Positions 28,875-34,683 of a stretch of DNA of 34,683 nt are shown here, piece after piece; the stretch's first letter is position 1, and every line of letters starts with the position of its first letter. Location: the IMG/VR virus record IMGVR_UViG_3300023238_000252, positions 1-34,683 of that record. One strand, given 5' to 3'. Origin of the DNA: a virus. A model generated the notes under the pieces. It was given only the letters and a program-made list of their open reading frames with translations. It had not been told where the DNA came from and made no database searches. The position numbers were made by a program, and so were the translations under genes.

Positions 28875-29118
28875 ATAATTTCTCCAATGTTACGGAACAC
28901 TTAGTTCCTTTTGATTCATTTACCTCATGCGGTAAAAATTCTAAATTAGCAATGTGTCCTATTACTTTAGGTGGCACATCGTTGTTAAAGCCTTCCATAA
29001 TACTATACTTGTGATCTAAATGATAATTAGTTCTACCACGCTTTTCGCAATGTTCCAACTGTGTTAGATCATTCTTCTCAGTCCAGTAATACACCCTACG
29101 TCTGTATTTATTAATCAC
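28861..29118 (-). CDS. Small HNH-type endonuclease
   Basis: 85 residues beginning with GTG at 29118. The core YHLDHKYSIMEGFNNDVPPK, then IGHIANLEFLPHEVNESKG, matches the free-standing HNH pattern: LDH-x-x-S, GF-x-N-x-VPP, I-x-H-x-x-NL and N-x-x-KG, with the D-H pair, Asn and final residues of a beta-beta-alpha metal site. The N-terminus is basic. It lies between the outer spanin and iscU, where a free-standing homing gene could have inserted. The ribosome site is weak. Confidence 0.75.
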   Translation of the reverse strand: MINKYRRRVYYWTEKNDLTQLEHCEKRGRTNYHLDHKYSIMEGFNNDVPPKVIGHIANLEFLPHEVNESKGTKCSVTLEKLYGLQ

Positions 29119-29142
29119 TTCGATCCATAATTTAGTCTCGTA

Positions 29143-29595
29143 TTAATCGAATGGGTTCCATTTGGAACCTTGTGATTTAGTTACTGTGTCAGCAACTTCT
29201 TCTTGCAACCGTTGTGCTTCTGCTTCATCTAATGCTTGAACACTTGCTTTATAATAGTTGTCGTATGCTACTATAATTTGCTGTTGCTGTTGTACTAGCG
29301 CACGAATGTCACTAAAGTTTAACCCTAAGTTTTCATACCCTTGTGCAGTGAGTCCAAATACTGCTAATGGTGCACCGCCCGCAGTTAGTTTAGCTATCTG
29401 ATCATCAATATTATCTTTATTAATAATAACCCATTCGACTTTACGCATGTTAACTTGGTCAACATTAGGTAAAACCAGTTCAGGTTTGTCAATAGGTTTA
29501 CTCGTTACTTGTATTTGCTGGGGTGTTGTCGAGCATGCCGCTAGACTTATAACGATCATAAAGCCAAGGACATTCCTTGTTAAATTTCTCACCAT
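29143..29595 (-). CDS. Outer-membrane spanin lipoprotein (Rz1-like)
   Basis: 150 residues with a lipoprotein signal: basic VRNLTRN, hydrophobic VLGFMIVISLAA, and lipobox cysteine at 21 (L-A-A-C). The mature part is larger than usual for Rz1 and has a helical region near its C-terminus (ALDEAEAQRLQEEVADTV). Its first 98 bases overlap the end of the inner spanin gene in another frame, the classical Rz/Rz1 overlapping arrangement. With the partner it would bridge the membranes and disrupt the outer membrane at lysis. Confidence 0.8.
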   Translation of the reverse strand: MVRNLTRNVLGFMIVISLAACSTTPQQIQVTSKPIDKPELVLPNVDQVNMRKVEWVIINKDNIDDQIAKLTAGGAPLAVFGLTAQGYENLGLNFSDIRALVQQQQQIIVAYDNYYKASVQALDEAEAQRLQEEVADTVTKSQGSKWNPFD

Positions 29596-29992
29596 TTTCC
29601 GCTTCCTTTTCAGTATCTGTTAGTGTTGCCCCTGATAGTAATTCAAAGCATCTACTAGCATTAGCAGATCCTCTATTTATTGCCCTTTGTATGCTTTCTG
29701 GTTTAGCTGCTGCTAATAGTCCTAAATCAAAATCAGCAAGTTTGCTTGCTAATCTATTGTTTTGTGTACGAATGGCAGCAAATTCGGCGTTGACTTTTTT
29801 AAGTTCAGCACTTGCTGCTGCATAGTCTGCTACCATTGTTTTTATTGTAGTTTCGTTTGTTGCAACTGCCATTTCTAATTTTGCATTGTTAGCTGTTAAT
29901 ACCGCAATGGTATTTTGTGTATCAGTATAATACCAATACCCCATACCACTTATGGTCATTATAACAATTAAAAGTAATCCTGCCAGTTTCAT
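29498..29992 (-). CDS. Inner-membrane spanin (Rz-like)
   Basis: 164 residues: N-terminal membrane anchor (about 2-22, KLAGLLLIVIMTISGMGYWY), then a long periplasmic coiled coil (about 30-90, LTANNAKLEMAVATNETTIK, AELKKVNAEFAAIRTQNNRL), and a C-terminal region with two cysteines (C118, C141 approximately). It follows the endolysin by four bases and overlaps the outer spanin. AATAAATA at 29674-29681 inside it could be a late promoter for the outer spanin, with low confidence. Confidence 0.82.
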   Translation of the reverse strand: MKLAGLLLIVIMTISGMGYWYYTDTQNTIAVLTANNAKLEMAVATNETTIKTMVADYAAASAELKKVNAEFAAIRTQNNRLASKLADFDLGLLAAAKPESIQRAINRGSANASRCFELLSGATLTDTEKEAENGEKFNKECPWLYDRYKSSGMLDNTPANTSNE

Positions 29993-29996
29993 AAAC

Positions 29997-30854
29997 TTAT
30001 CCTAGTAGTTCGCCTAGTGTCGCAGGTCCTGCAATACCATCTGCGCCTAAGCCGTTAGCTGTTTGCCATTCTTTAAGCTTGCGTTCAGTTCCAGCACCAA
30101 AGATACCATCTGCACCAATACCAAGTGCTTCTTGCATTGCTTTAACGCCTTCGCCACGCATACCTTTACGTAGTACACCATAGTTTTCTGCGTCAGCGTG
30201 ATCATCTTCGTCAACGGTTGAATCACTATGTTCATAGCTTGCACCCATTGCAGTAAGTGCCATTTCCCAGTGATGAATACGATCTTCTAAACCAATGTAT
30301 CCGCCGTTAATGCGCTTAGTCATTGTCTTAATGTCGCCACTGTCTGCATACTTATTAAGGCTGTTTTTATTCCAGTACCAAATTGCACTCATCAGTGCCA
30401 TTTCTTTATCTTCTGAAACATTATCTGGATTGTCAACTGCGTCTACATCCATGTCTGCACTAAATGCAGTGTAGTTTGCTTTACCAGTTAACTGAATAGG
30501 ACCACGTCCTCGGTACTTCCAACCATCACCACTGTCTGTATCGCCATTAGACATACGTCCGGCATATACTACGTTAGCGATCTTCTCTGGCTGTCTGTGA
30601 TATGCTTGTGCATCTCTTCCTGCTCTTTTAAAGTACTTGCCAAAAATAGCATCAAGTGCTTTAGCTGAATAATTTAAGTTTTCTGAGAATGTTCTCCATC
30701 CTCCTGACTCGTGACCACACTGTGCAATAAATGCTGCAATACGCTCTGGAGTATTAATTTCGTATTTTGGGAACACTTCATTCATAGCGTTTACCCATCC
30801 TTCGGGATCTTTGCAATTCGGAAATAAATCTGCAAATTGTGTAGCTGTTAACAT
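29997..30854 (-). CDS. Endolysin: GH19 lysozyme/chitinase-like with peptidoglycan-binding domain
   Basis: 285 residues. The catalytic domain (1-~200) has the GH19 signature IAAFIAQCGHESGGWRTFSE, with E49 and E58 as the probable acid and base, YRGRGPIQLTG, and a C-terminal helix pattern. The linker (about 205-218) is acidic (DSTVDEDDHADAE). The peptidoglycan-binding domain (~222-285) shows MRGEGVKAMQEALGIGADGI, FGAGTERKLKEWQ, GIAGPATLGELL. No signal peptide, so a holin is required. Followed directly by the two spanins, it forms a compact lysis cassette. Confidence 0.95.
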   Translation of the reverse strand: MLTATQFADLFPNCKDPEGWVNAMNEVFPKYEINTPERIAAFIAQCGHESGGWRTFSENLNYSAKALDAIFGKYFKRAGRDAQAYHRQPEKIANVVYAGRMSNGDTDSGDGWKYRGRGPIQLTGKANYTAFSADMDVDAVDNPDNVSEDKEMALMSAIWYWNKNSLNKYADSGDIKTMTKRINGGYIGLEDRIHHWEMALTAMGASYEHSDSTVDEDDHADAENYGVLRKGMRGEGVKAMQEALGIGADGIFGAGTERKLKEWQTANGLGADGIAGPATLGELLG

Positions 30855-30867
30855 ATATGTCTATCCT

Positions 30868-31602
30868 TTATAATATGATTCGTTCTAGGACAAGTGTATG
30901 TCCGTTATTCTCGAACGTTAACTTGTTACCATACTTAGTAATATTATAATCCCCAATGTACTTAGAAAGGAATATAATTTCGGAGAAATCATTAAAATTA
31001 AATGATTCAGTAATGCTATCTAGTGTTGGTTGTGTCGGTCCAAAAGCTTTAAATGTAAATGCAACTGGGTCTGCCCATACTTTTTTAATAGTAAGCATGT
31101 CTCCCCACATAGTTATATTTTCGACCATACTCTTGTTAAAGAAGTTGGTGTAGTTATCCATTGACTCTGACATGTCGCTAAGTATTTCGCTGTCGACTCC
31201 ATACAAGTCTGGATCAGTTGGAACTGCTGCGCTTAATTCTTCTAGTGTTAAAGGTTTGCTACGGAATTCTTTGTAGTATCGAAACTTAACATCGGCCATT
31301 CCTGTCAGGTTTTCAACACCGCCAGCAAGCTCCATAATTTGCTCACCAATTTCGTCGTCTCTCTGCATTTCAACAAATACTTTATATGTACCATCTGCTT
31401 GCTCACCGCTTGTAGCATCTGCATCTAGTACAAATGTATATCCACGTTCAATAAAGCTTGCTAAGTCGTCGGCACTTTCCTTAGTTTTAGTAGCAAATGC
31501 AACAGTGACAATATCTTTGTCTGCGCCCATTTTGCTTTTGTAGCCATCTATCTCTAGAATGTTGTCAACTAAATCTCTTAAATCGTATTGTTGTAGTGTC
31601 AT
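30868..31602 (-). CDS. Conserved virion-type protein, unknown role
   Basis: 244 residues. YDLRDLVDNILEIDGYKSKM, then ADKDIVTVAFATKTKESADD, and FVLDADATSGEQADGTYKVF are blocks I recall in conserved proteins of marine T4-like phages, where a structural role is suspected. The C-terminal part is mixed helix and strand. It overlaps the upstream gene by one base (TAATG). No catalytic motif. Confidence 0.65.
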   Translation of the reverse strand: MTLQQYDLRDLVDNILEIDGYKSKMGADKDIVTVAFATKTKESADDLASFIERGYTFVLDADATSGEQADGTYKVFVEMQRDDEIGEQIMELAGGVENLTGMADVKFRYYKEFRSKPLTLEELSAAVPTDPDLYGVDSEILSDMSESMDNYTNFFNKSMVENITMWGDMLTIKKVWADPVAFTFKAFGPTQPTLDSITESFNFNDFSEIIFLSKYIGDYNITKYGNKLTFENNGHTLVLERIIL

Positions 31603-32138
31603 TATACTGCTGCCTCTTCTGGTGCTGCTTCTGCCGGCAATGCAGCCGCTGCATCTTCTGCAGGCTCTGCGTCCGCATTTTGTGGTATATTAGGTGCTTG
31701 CGTTGGATCAATAAATGCTGCCTCTACATAACCGGTATAAATGTCTGCAATTAACTTCTTTGGCATCTGTATCTCTACAACCCATATAGGCTTGCGATCT
31801 AGTTTGCCTTTCTTAGTACCAGGACGAATGTCATCAGGCTTTTCAATTTTACGTGGCTCAATTACGTGGCTCTTTTTAAACGTTACTTTACAGTCGTAAT
31901 CTAACAGGCGCTTTCCGCCCATGGGATCTGGCATATTTTCAGCATTCCACATAAAGCTACATGTAACCCAGTGTCTTTCAATGTTCGGACCTATAGCAAG
32001 TTCACCGTCTTTCCAGTTTTTGTAAACATAGATGTCTAATTCGTCCAGCACTCTTTCAAAGTCCTTTAACACATTAAAGGAAGTATTAGAATCATATATT
32101 GATTCTACATTTTTAATAATATCTAAAACATCATGCAT
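31602..32138 (-). CDS. Conserved virion-type protein with Ala/Pro/Glu-rich tail
   Basis: 178 residues. The folded part (about 1-145) has DIYVYKNWKDGELAIGPNIE, RHWVTCSFMWNAENMPDPMG and LLDYDCKVTFKKS. The last ~30 residues (ADAEPAEDAAAALPAEAAPE and on) are low complexity. A late promoter, GATAAATA, lies at 32164-32171, 26 bases upstream of the start. It heads the transcription unit running into the gene above and the endolysin. A structural role is likely; no enzyme motif. Confidence 0.65.
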   Translation of the reverse strand: MHDVLDIIKNVESIYDSNTSFNVLKDFERVLDELDIYVYKNWKDGELAIGPNIERHWVTCSFMWNAENMPDPMGGKRLLDYDCKVTFKKSHVIEPRKIEKPDDIRPGTKKGKLDRKPIWVVEIQMPKKLIADIYTGYVEAAFIDPTQAPNIPQNADAEPAEDAAAALPAEAAPEEAAV

Positions 32139-32163
32139 AATTTAATCCATTCTCTACTATACT

Positions 32164-32171
32164 TATTTATC
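32164..32171 (-). promoter_or_regulatory. T4-type late promoter
   Basis: GATAAATA on the minus strand, 26 bases before the ATG at 32138. In the same divergent intergenic region, GATAAGTA (32215-32222, plus strand) may serve phoH. Confidence 0.6.
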
Positions 32172-32214
32172 GCACTTTAAGAGTTAACATATATTTTTAT
32201 TCTGATATCTTGAT

Positions 32215-32292
32215 GATAAGTAAATGTGTAGGGAAGAGTTTTTCCGTACTGGAAAAATAAGTCCTTGCATACATATCCCACCAAGGAGGACA
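32215..32292 (+). promoter_or_regulatory. phoH leader: late-promoter-like site, hairpin, strong ribosome site
   Basis: GATAAGTA (32215-32222) is followed by TTTTTCC/GGAAAAA (32239-32245 and 32251-32257, loop GTACT), a perfect 7-base inverted repeat, and then AAGGAGGA just before the ATG at 32297. The 158-base divergent region between 32138 and 32297 holds nothing else I can support. Confidence 0.45.
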
Positions 32293-32296
32293 CTTA

Positions 32297-33025
32297 ATGG
32301 GTGCTAAGAGAAAACCCGCTGAAAAGCGCAATTCAAAACGTGGCTACGATAACGTAGTTGATATTAAACCATTCCAAAAGCCTAACAAACAGGTTAACAT
32401 ACTTCCAAGAAACAGAAATCAAGAAACATACGTATTAAAGCTATTAGACGAATCTAAAAACATTGTTTTTGGTATCGGACCAGCTGGTACGGGTAAGACT
32501 CTGTTGGCGGTACAAGTTGCAGTTAAATTGTTTAAAGAAGGTGCAGTTGACAAGATTATTGTTACTCGCCCGGCTGTTTCAGTTGATGAAGATCTAGGAT
32601 TTTTACCAGGTACGCTAGAAGAAAAGATGGCGCCATGGACAAGACCTATATTTGATGTGTTAAAAGAATATTTTAATGCTGCTGAGATCACTGGTATGAT
32701 TCAAGAGGGTATTATTGAAATTTCACCATTAGCTTATATGCGTGGCAGAACGTTCAAGCGTTCGTTTATATTAGCAGACGAAATGCAAAACGCAACACCA
32801 AACCAGATGAAAATGCTGCTTACTCGTTTAGGCGAAGAAAGTATGATGGCTGTAACAGGCGATCTAAATCAAGCAGATAGACTAAAAGATAACGGACTAA
32901 TTGACTTTACAAGACTGTTAGAACATAGTGATCAATCGTGTTTGTCTGTAGTCCAATTTGATAAAGGAGATATCGAACGCCATGCCGCTGTTAAAGCAGT
33001 ATTAGCAGTTTATGGCGATGATTAA
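32297..33025 (+). CDS. phoH: PhoH-family ATPase
   Basis: 242 residues. Basic N-terminus, then FGIGPAGTGKTLLAVQVAV (Walker A GPAGTGKT, 61-68), TRPAVSVDEDLGFLPG, SPLAYMRGRTF, ILADEMQNATPNQMKMLLTR (Walker B D161-E162) and AVTGDLNQ (sensor). This is the full PhoH core found in many marine phages; it is a predicted ATPase, in some contexts RNA-linked, of unclear role in infection. One of only two plus-strand genes. Its TAA stop shares TTAA with the convergent dCMP deaminase stop. Confidence 0.94.
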   Translation: MGAKRKPAEKRNSKRGYDNVVDIKPFQKPNKQVNILPRNRNQETYVLKLLDESKNIVFGIGPAGTGKTLLAVQVAVKLFKEGAVDKIIVTRPAVSVDEDLGFLPGTLEEKMAPWTRPIFDVLKEYFNAAEITGMIQEGIIEISPLAYMRGRTFKRSFILADEMQNATPNQMKMLLTRLGEESMMAVTGDLNQADRLKDNGLIDFTRLLEHSDQSCLSVVQFDKGDIERHAAVKAVLAVYGDD

Positions 33026-33453
33026 ACTTTAATTACGTCAACGTTTGACTTAGTTAAAAACTCTAGGCCCTGTGTGCTACGATAATCATTTTTGTAGTAT
33101 ACAGTGTCTATTCCGCTTTGATAGACTAGTTTAGCACAGTCTATACACGGAGCATGTGTAACAAACATTGCTGCGCCCAATCCACTTTCACTACTTTTAG
33201 CTAATTTTGCAATAGCATTAGTTTCAGCATGTAACACTTCAGCTTTAGTTACTGTAGTACATGTTCCAAGCTCATGGTGATGAATTGTATCTTCACAACA
33301 GTTATCCCATCCTGTCGGAGTTCCATTCCAGGAAAACGATAAAATATTGTCGTCGTTAACAATTACACAACCTACTTGCAGTCGTACAGCTCTTGACATT
33401 TTAGCACATTCTTCTGCAATGTCCATATAAAAATTCTTCATTCTGTCATTCAT
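33022..33453 (-). CDS. cd: dCMP deaminase
   Basis: 143 residues. Zinc site complete: HAE (75-77) with catalytic glutamate, and PCIDC (C103, C106). A further C-C-x(n)-H motif in NCCEDTIHHH (52-60) and GTCTTVTKAEV matches the second zinc loop of T4-type and ComE-like deaminases. It converts dCMP to dUMP for thymidylate synthesis. The start overlaps the small ORF upstream by three bases within ATGAATGA. Convergent with phoH. Confidence 0.94.
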   Translation of the reverse strand: MNDRMKNFYMDIAEECAKMSRAVRLQVGCVIVNDDNILSFSWNGTPTGWDNCCEDTIHHHELGTCTTVTKAEVLHAETNAIAKLAKSSESGLGAAMFVTHAPCIDCAKLVYQSGIDTVYYKNDYRSTQGLEFLTKSNVDVIKV

Positions 33454-33625
33454 AGTAAATTATATTTTCCTGTGGTATATTTTGTAATATGTTTTTAATA
33501 TTTTCTTCGCCTTCGTAAAACAACCAACTTATGTTTTTTCCTTGACTGGGCGACTTGTAAGTATTAACATAGTTAATAAATCCAGGACCTTCGGATAGTC
33601 CTACGATCTTCTTCTTTTTGCTCAT
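33446..33625 (-). CDS. Small ORF between dCMP deaminase and acetyltransferase
   Basis: 59 residues: basic start MSKKKKIVGLSEGPGFINYV, then SPSQGKNISWLFYEGEENIK and NILQNIPQENIIYYE. The stop codon overlaps the deaminase start region (TGA within ATGAATGA), supporting real coding. TATAAAT at 33656-33650 is a weak late-promoter-like site 25 bases upstream. The I/L-W-L-F-Y-E-G strand hints at a small folded domain. Function unknown. Confidence 0.55.
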   Translation of the reverse strand: MSKKKKIVGLSEGPGFINYVNTYKSPSQGKNISWLFYEGEENIKNILQNIPQENIIYYE

Positions 33626-33651
33626 CAGTTAGCTTATGTGTAGACTTCAAT

Positions 33652-34239
33652 TTATACTAATCGTATCCGAACTGCATGTAGCATTGCATCACTTGGGATC
33701 GGATCAATAGTTACTCCGTCTGGATCAACAATTGCGGACCATCTTCCTACATACTTAGTATCACGGCCCCATTCTACCAATGTTCGCGGAAATACACCGT
33801 ATAGAATCAAATCTTCGAATCCTAACGACACAGCCAATGTTTCTATATCAGTAAATAATTGTGTGGCGATTCCAGTACCTTGATAATCTAAATCAACAAA
33901 AACATGCAGGATACAACATTTCTCTATATCTACATCATTATCCACAAACCAAGCTGCTAATTTTGGCTCGTCTGTAACTGCCCGAGATTCCTTTGTACTC
34001 ATCAAAATTATAGCACCTACCATTGTATTGGCTGCTTCAGAATCTCGTGCTGTGATTATACGATTAGTACTTCTTGGTACATACCATTTAGCATAATCTT
34101 GTACTAGTTCTTCCAGCCCCCATTTAGGATTAATTCCGCTCTTTTGCCAAATGCTTTTGTAGTTTAAGGCTACTACTTCAGTTACTTCCTCTGCTGTCAT
34201 AGTACTTAAACTAGCAGTGTTATCATATAATATAGTCAT
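33652..34239 (-). CDS. GNAT-family N-acetyltransferase
   Basis: 195 residues. Motif A of GNAT enzymes: CILHVFVDLDYQGTGIATQL (strand, then Q-x-x-G-x-A acetyl-CoA loop, about 112-131), followed by a helix (FTDIETLAVSLGF) and strand (DLILYGV). The N-terminal region with VEVVAL-type strands also fits. Substrate unknown. Upstream is a late promoter GATAAATA, a perfect 14-base palindrome and ribosome site AGAGGAG. Confidence 0.8.
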   Translation of the reverse strand: MTILYDNTASLSTMTAEEVTEVVALNYKSIWQKSGINPKWGLEELVQDYAKWYVPRSTNRIITARDSEAANTMVGAIILMSTKESRAVTDEPKLAAWFVDNDVDIEKCCILHVFVDLDYQGTGIATQLFTDIETLAVSLGFEDLILYGVFPRTLVEWGRDTKYVGRWSAIVDPDGVTIDPIPSDAMLHAVRIRLV

Positions 34240-34259
34240 TGTTACTTTCTCCTCTTAAT

Positions 34260-34284
34260 CTAAGTTAACTTAGTAATATTTATC
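34260..34284 (-). promoter_or_regulatory. Late promoter and palindrome upstream of the acetyltransferase
   Basis: GATAAATA (34284-34277) precedes CTAAGTTAACTTAG (34273-34260), a perfect 14-base palindrome at or just after the expected transcription start. The palindrome may form a 5' hairpin or bind a dimeric regulator. Confidence 0.55.
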
Positions 34285-34289
34285 TTGCT

Positions 34290-34454
34290 TTAGTCATCGT
34301 CGTGGTTGATTATATCAGGAGTTATTAAGTCCACAGTGTTTACAACTGTTTTACCTGCATATATTACTGTTGAAGCAGCTACGTCTACAACTGCAATTGC
34401 CGAACATCCTGTTGTCATTATACATATAACTGCTAATGCCATTAATTTATTCAT
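34290..34454 (-). CDS. Small lipoprotein
   Basis: 54 residues: MNKLMALAVICIMTTGC is a lipoprotein signal with the lipobox cysteine at 17 (T-T-G-C), then a short mature part ending in an acidic HDDD. The ATG overlaps the stop of the membrane protein upstream (ATGA). A tiny membrane-protein/lipoprotein pair resembles a spanin pair, but a full spanin pair is already present at 29.1-30.0 kb; it may instead act at the host surface, for example as a superinfection factor (speculative). Confidence 0.65.
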   Translation of the reverse strand: MNKLMALAVICIMTTGCSAIAVVDVAASTVIYAGKTVVNTVDLITPDIINHDDD

Positions 34455-34633
34455 TTTATGTATTTGTCCACTAGTTTCTTGCCAATGTATAAAACTGCTA
34501 TTACTGTCATTAAAATTCCTGCCTCTAGGTATAAGTTTCCTGTACTGCTGTCTACTTCAATGCCGTCTGTGCTTATTTCTATGCGACAGTCTTCACATGC
34601 TCCTGCTGCTATTTTTTCTAATCGTTCACTCAT
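34451..34633 (-). CDS. Small C-terminally anchored membrane protein
   Basis: 60 residues from the ATG at 34633. A short helix with two cysteines (GACEDCRIEI), a polar middle, then a single membrane segment (YLEAGILMTVIAVLYIGKKL) and basic end. The start overlaps the stop of a gene cut by the right edge, and its own stop overlaps the lipoprotein gene, giving a three-gene coupled unit. Function unknown. Confidence 0.6.
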   Translation of the reverse strand: MSERLEKIAAGACEDCRIEISTDGIEVDSSTGNLYLEAGILMTVIAVLYIGKKLVDKYIK

Positions 34634-34683
34634 TTTAATAATTCCAGTAGATATTCGTTCTTTGTAAAAATATAATCCCAATT
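34630..34683 (-). CDS. 3' end of an unidentified gene cut by the right edge
   Basis: The last 17 codons (NWDYIFTKNEYLLELLK) end in TGA overlapping the ATG at 34633. The coupling suggests genuine coding; too little is visible for a function. Confidence 0.4.
   Translation of the reverse strand, partial: NWDYIFTKNEYLLELLK

Noticed and set aside
34306-34638. 110-codon hydrophobic frame on plus strand
   Set aside because: Antisense to the coupled membrane protein and lipoprotein genes, which have better starts and overlaps.
1-34683. tRNA genes or CRISPR arrays
   Set aside because: No cloverleaf-like sequence with a T-loop and no spaced short repeats were seen by eye; a tRNAscan-SE run would settle the tRNA point.
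1-34683. A phage QueC gene to complete preQ0 synthesis
   Set aside because: No product shows the SGGxDS ATP-pyrophosphatase loop and C-terminal Cys site of QueC; it may lie outside the window or be supplied by the host.

Overview
The window is a piece of a T4-like (Straboviridae/Kyanoviridae-type) bacteriophage genome, most likely a marine myovirus of a Gram-negative host. Support comes from a T4-type DNA polymerase (gp43) and sliding clamp (gp45), a DsbA-like DNA-binding protein, PhoH, dCMP deaminase, a GH19 endolysin with an overlapping inner/outer spanin pair, and T4-style late promoters of the form GATAAATA. The sequence is AT-rich and tightly packed. Almost every gene is on the minus strand, many with ATGA or TAATG overlaps; only a homing endonuclease and phoH are on plus. 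No gene-free stretch exceeds about 160 bases. No tRNA or CRISPR was seen. The host cannot be named from the sequence; near-consensus sigma70 promoters and a spanin pair fit a proteobacterium or similar.

Region 1-11.7 kb (early/metabolic; transcription runs from high to low coordinates) holds gp45, a DpdA-like transglycosylase, a DUF465 coiled-coil protein, a PD-(D/E)XK-like nuclease, two paralogous unknown proteins, a MocA-type and a zinc-type dehydrogenase, a queD-like gene, a glycosyltransferase, small conserved phage genes, a phosphoribosyltransferase, folE and queE. FolE, QueD and QueE together with a DpdA-like enzyme indicate 7-deazaguanine synthesis and its insertion into phage DNA; QueC is not in the window. 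Four sigma70 promoters with exact 17-base spacers drive gp45, a small orphan gene, queD and folE; a fifth drives dsbA.

Region 11.6-17.7 kb holds a sugar-nucleotide epimerase, short genes (one with an out-of-frame or chimeric tail), and the most striking feature: a fractured DNA polymerase gene. Gp43 is encoded by two separate genes. The first ends in an N-terminal split-intein half and the second begins with a C-terminal half, placed exactly inside the catalytic YGDTDS motif. A Vsr-like homing endonuclease gene lies between them, and a second related endonuclease gene lies just upstream on the opposite strand.

Region 17.8-24.0 kb holds a small membrane protein, DsbA, and a run of probable virion or prohead-associated proteins. 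Several begin with short N-terminal segments resembling T4 capsid-targeting sequences, including a nucleotidyltransferase. Region 24.0-28.9 kb encodes a ClpA-type unfoldase, a DnaJ/CbpA co-chaperone whose start codon sits in a perfect 12-base inverted repeat, an EF-hand membrane protein, a small membrane protein and an IscU scaffold. Region 28.9-30.9 kb is an HNH gene and the lysis cassette (spanins, endolysin). Region 30.9-34.7 kb carries two structural-type genes, phoH, dCMP deaminase, a GNAT acetyltransferase, a small lipoprotein/membrane pair, and a gene cut by the right edge.
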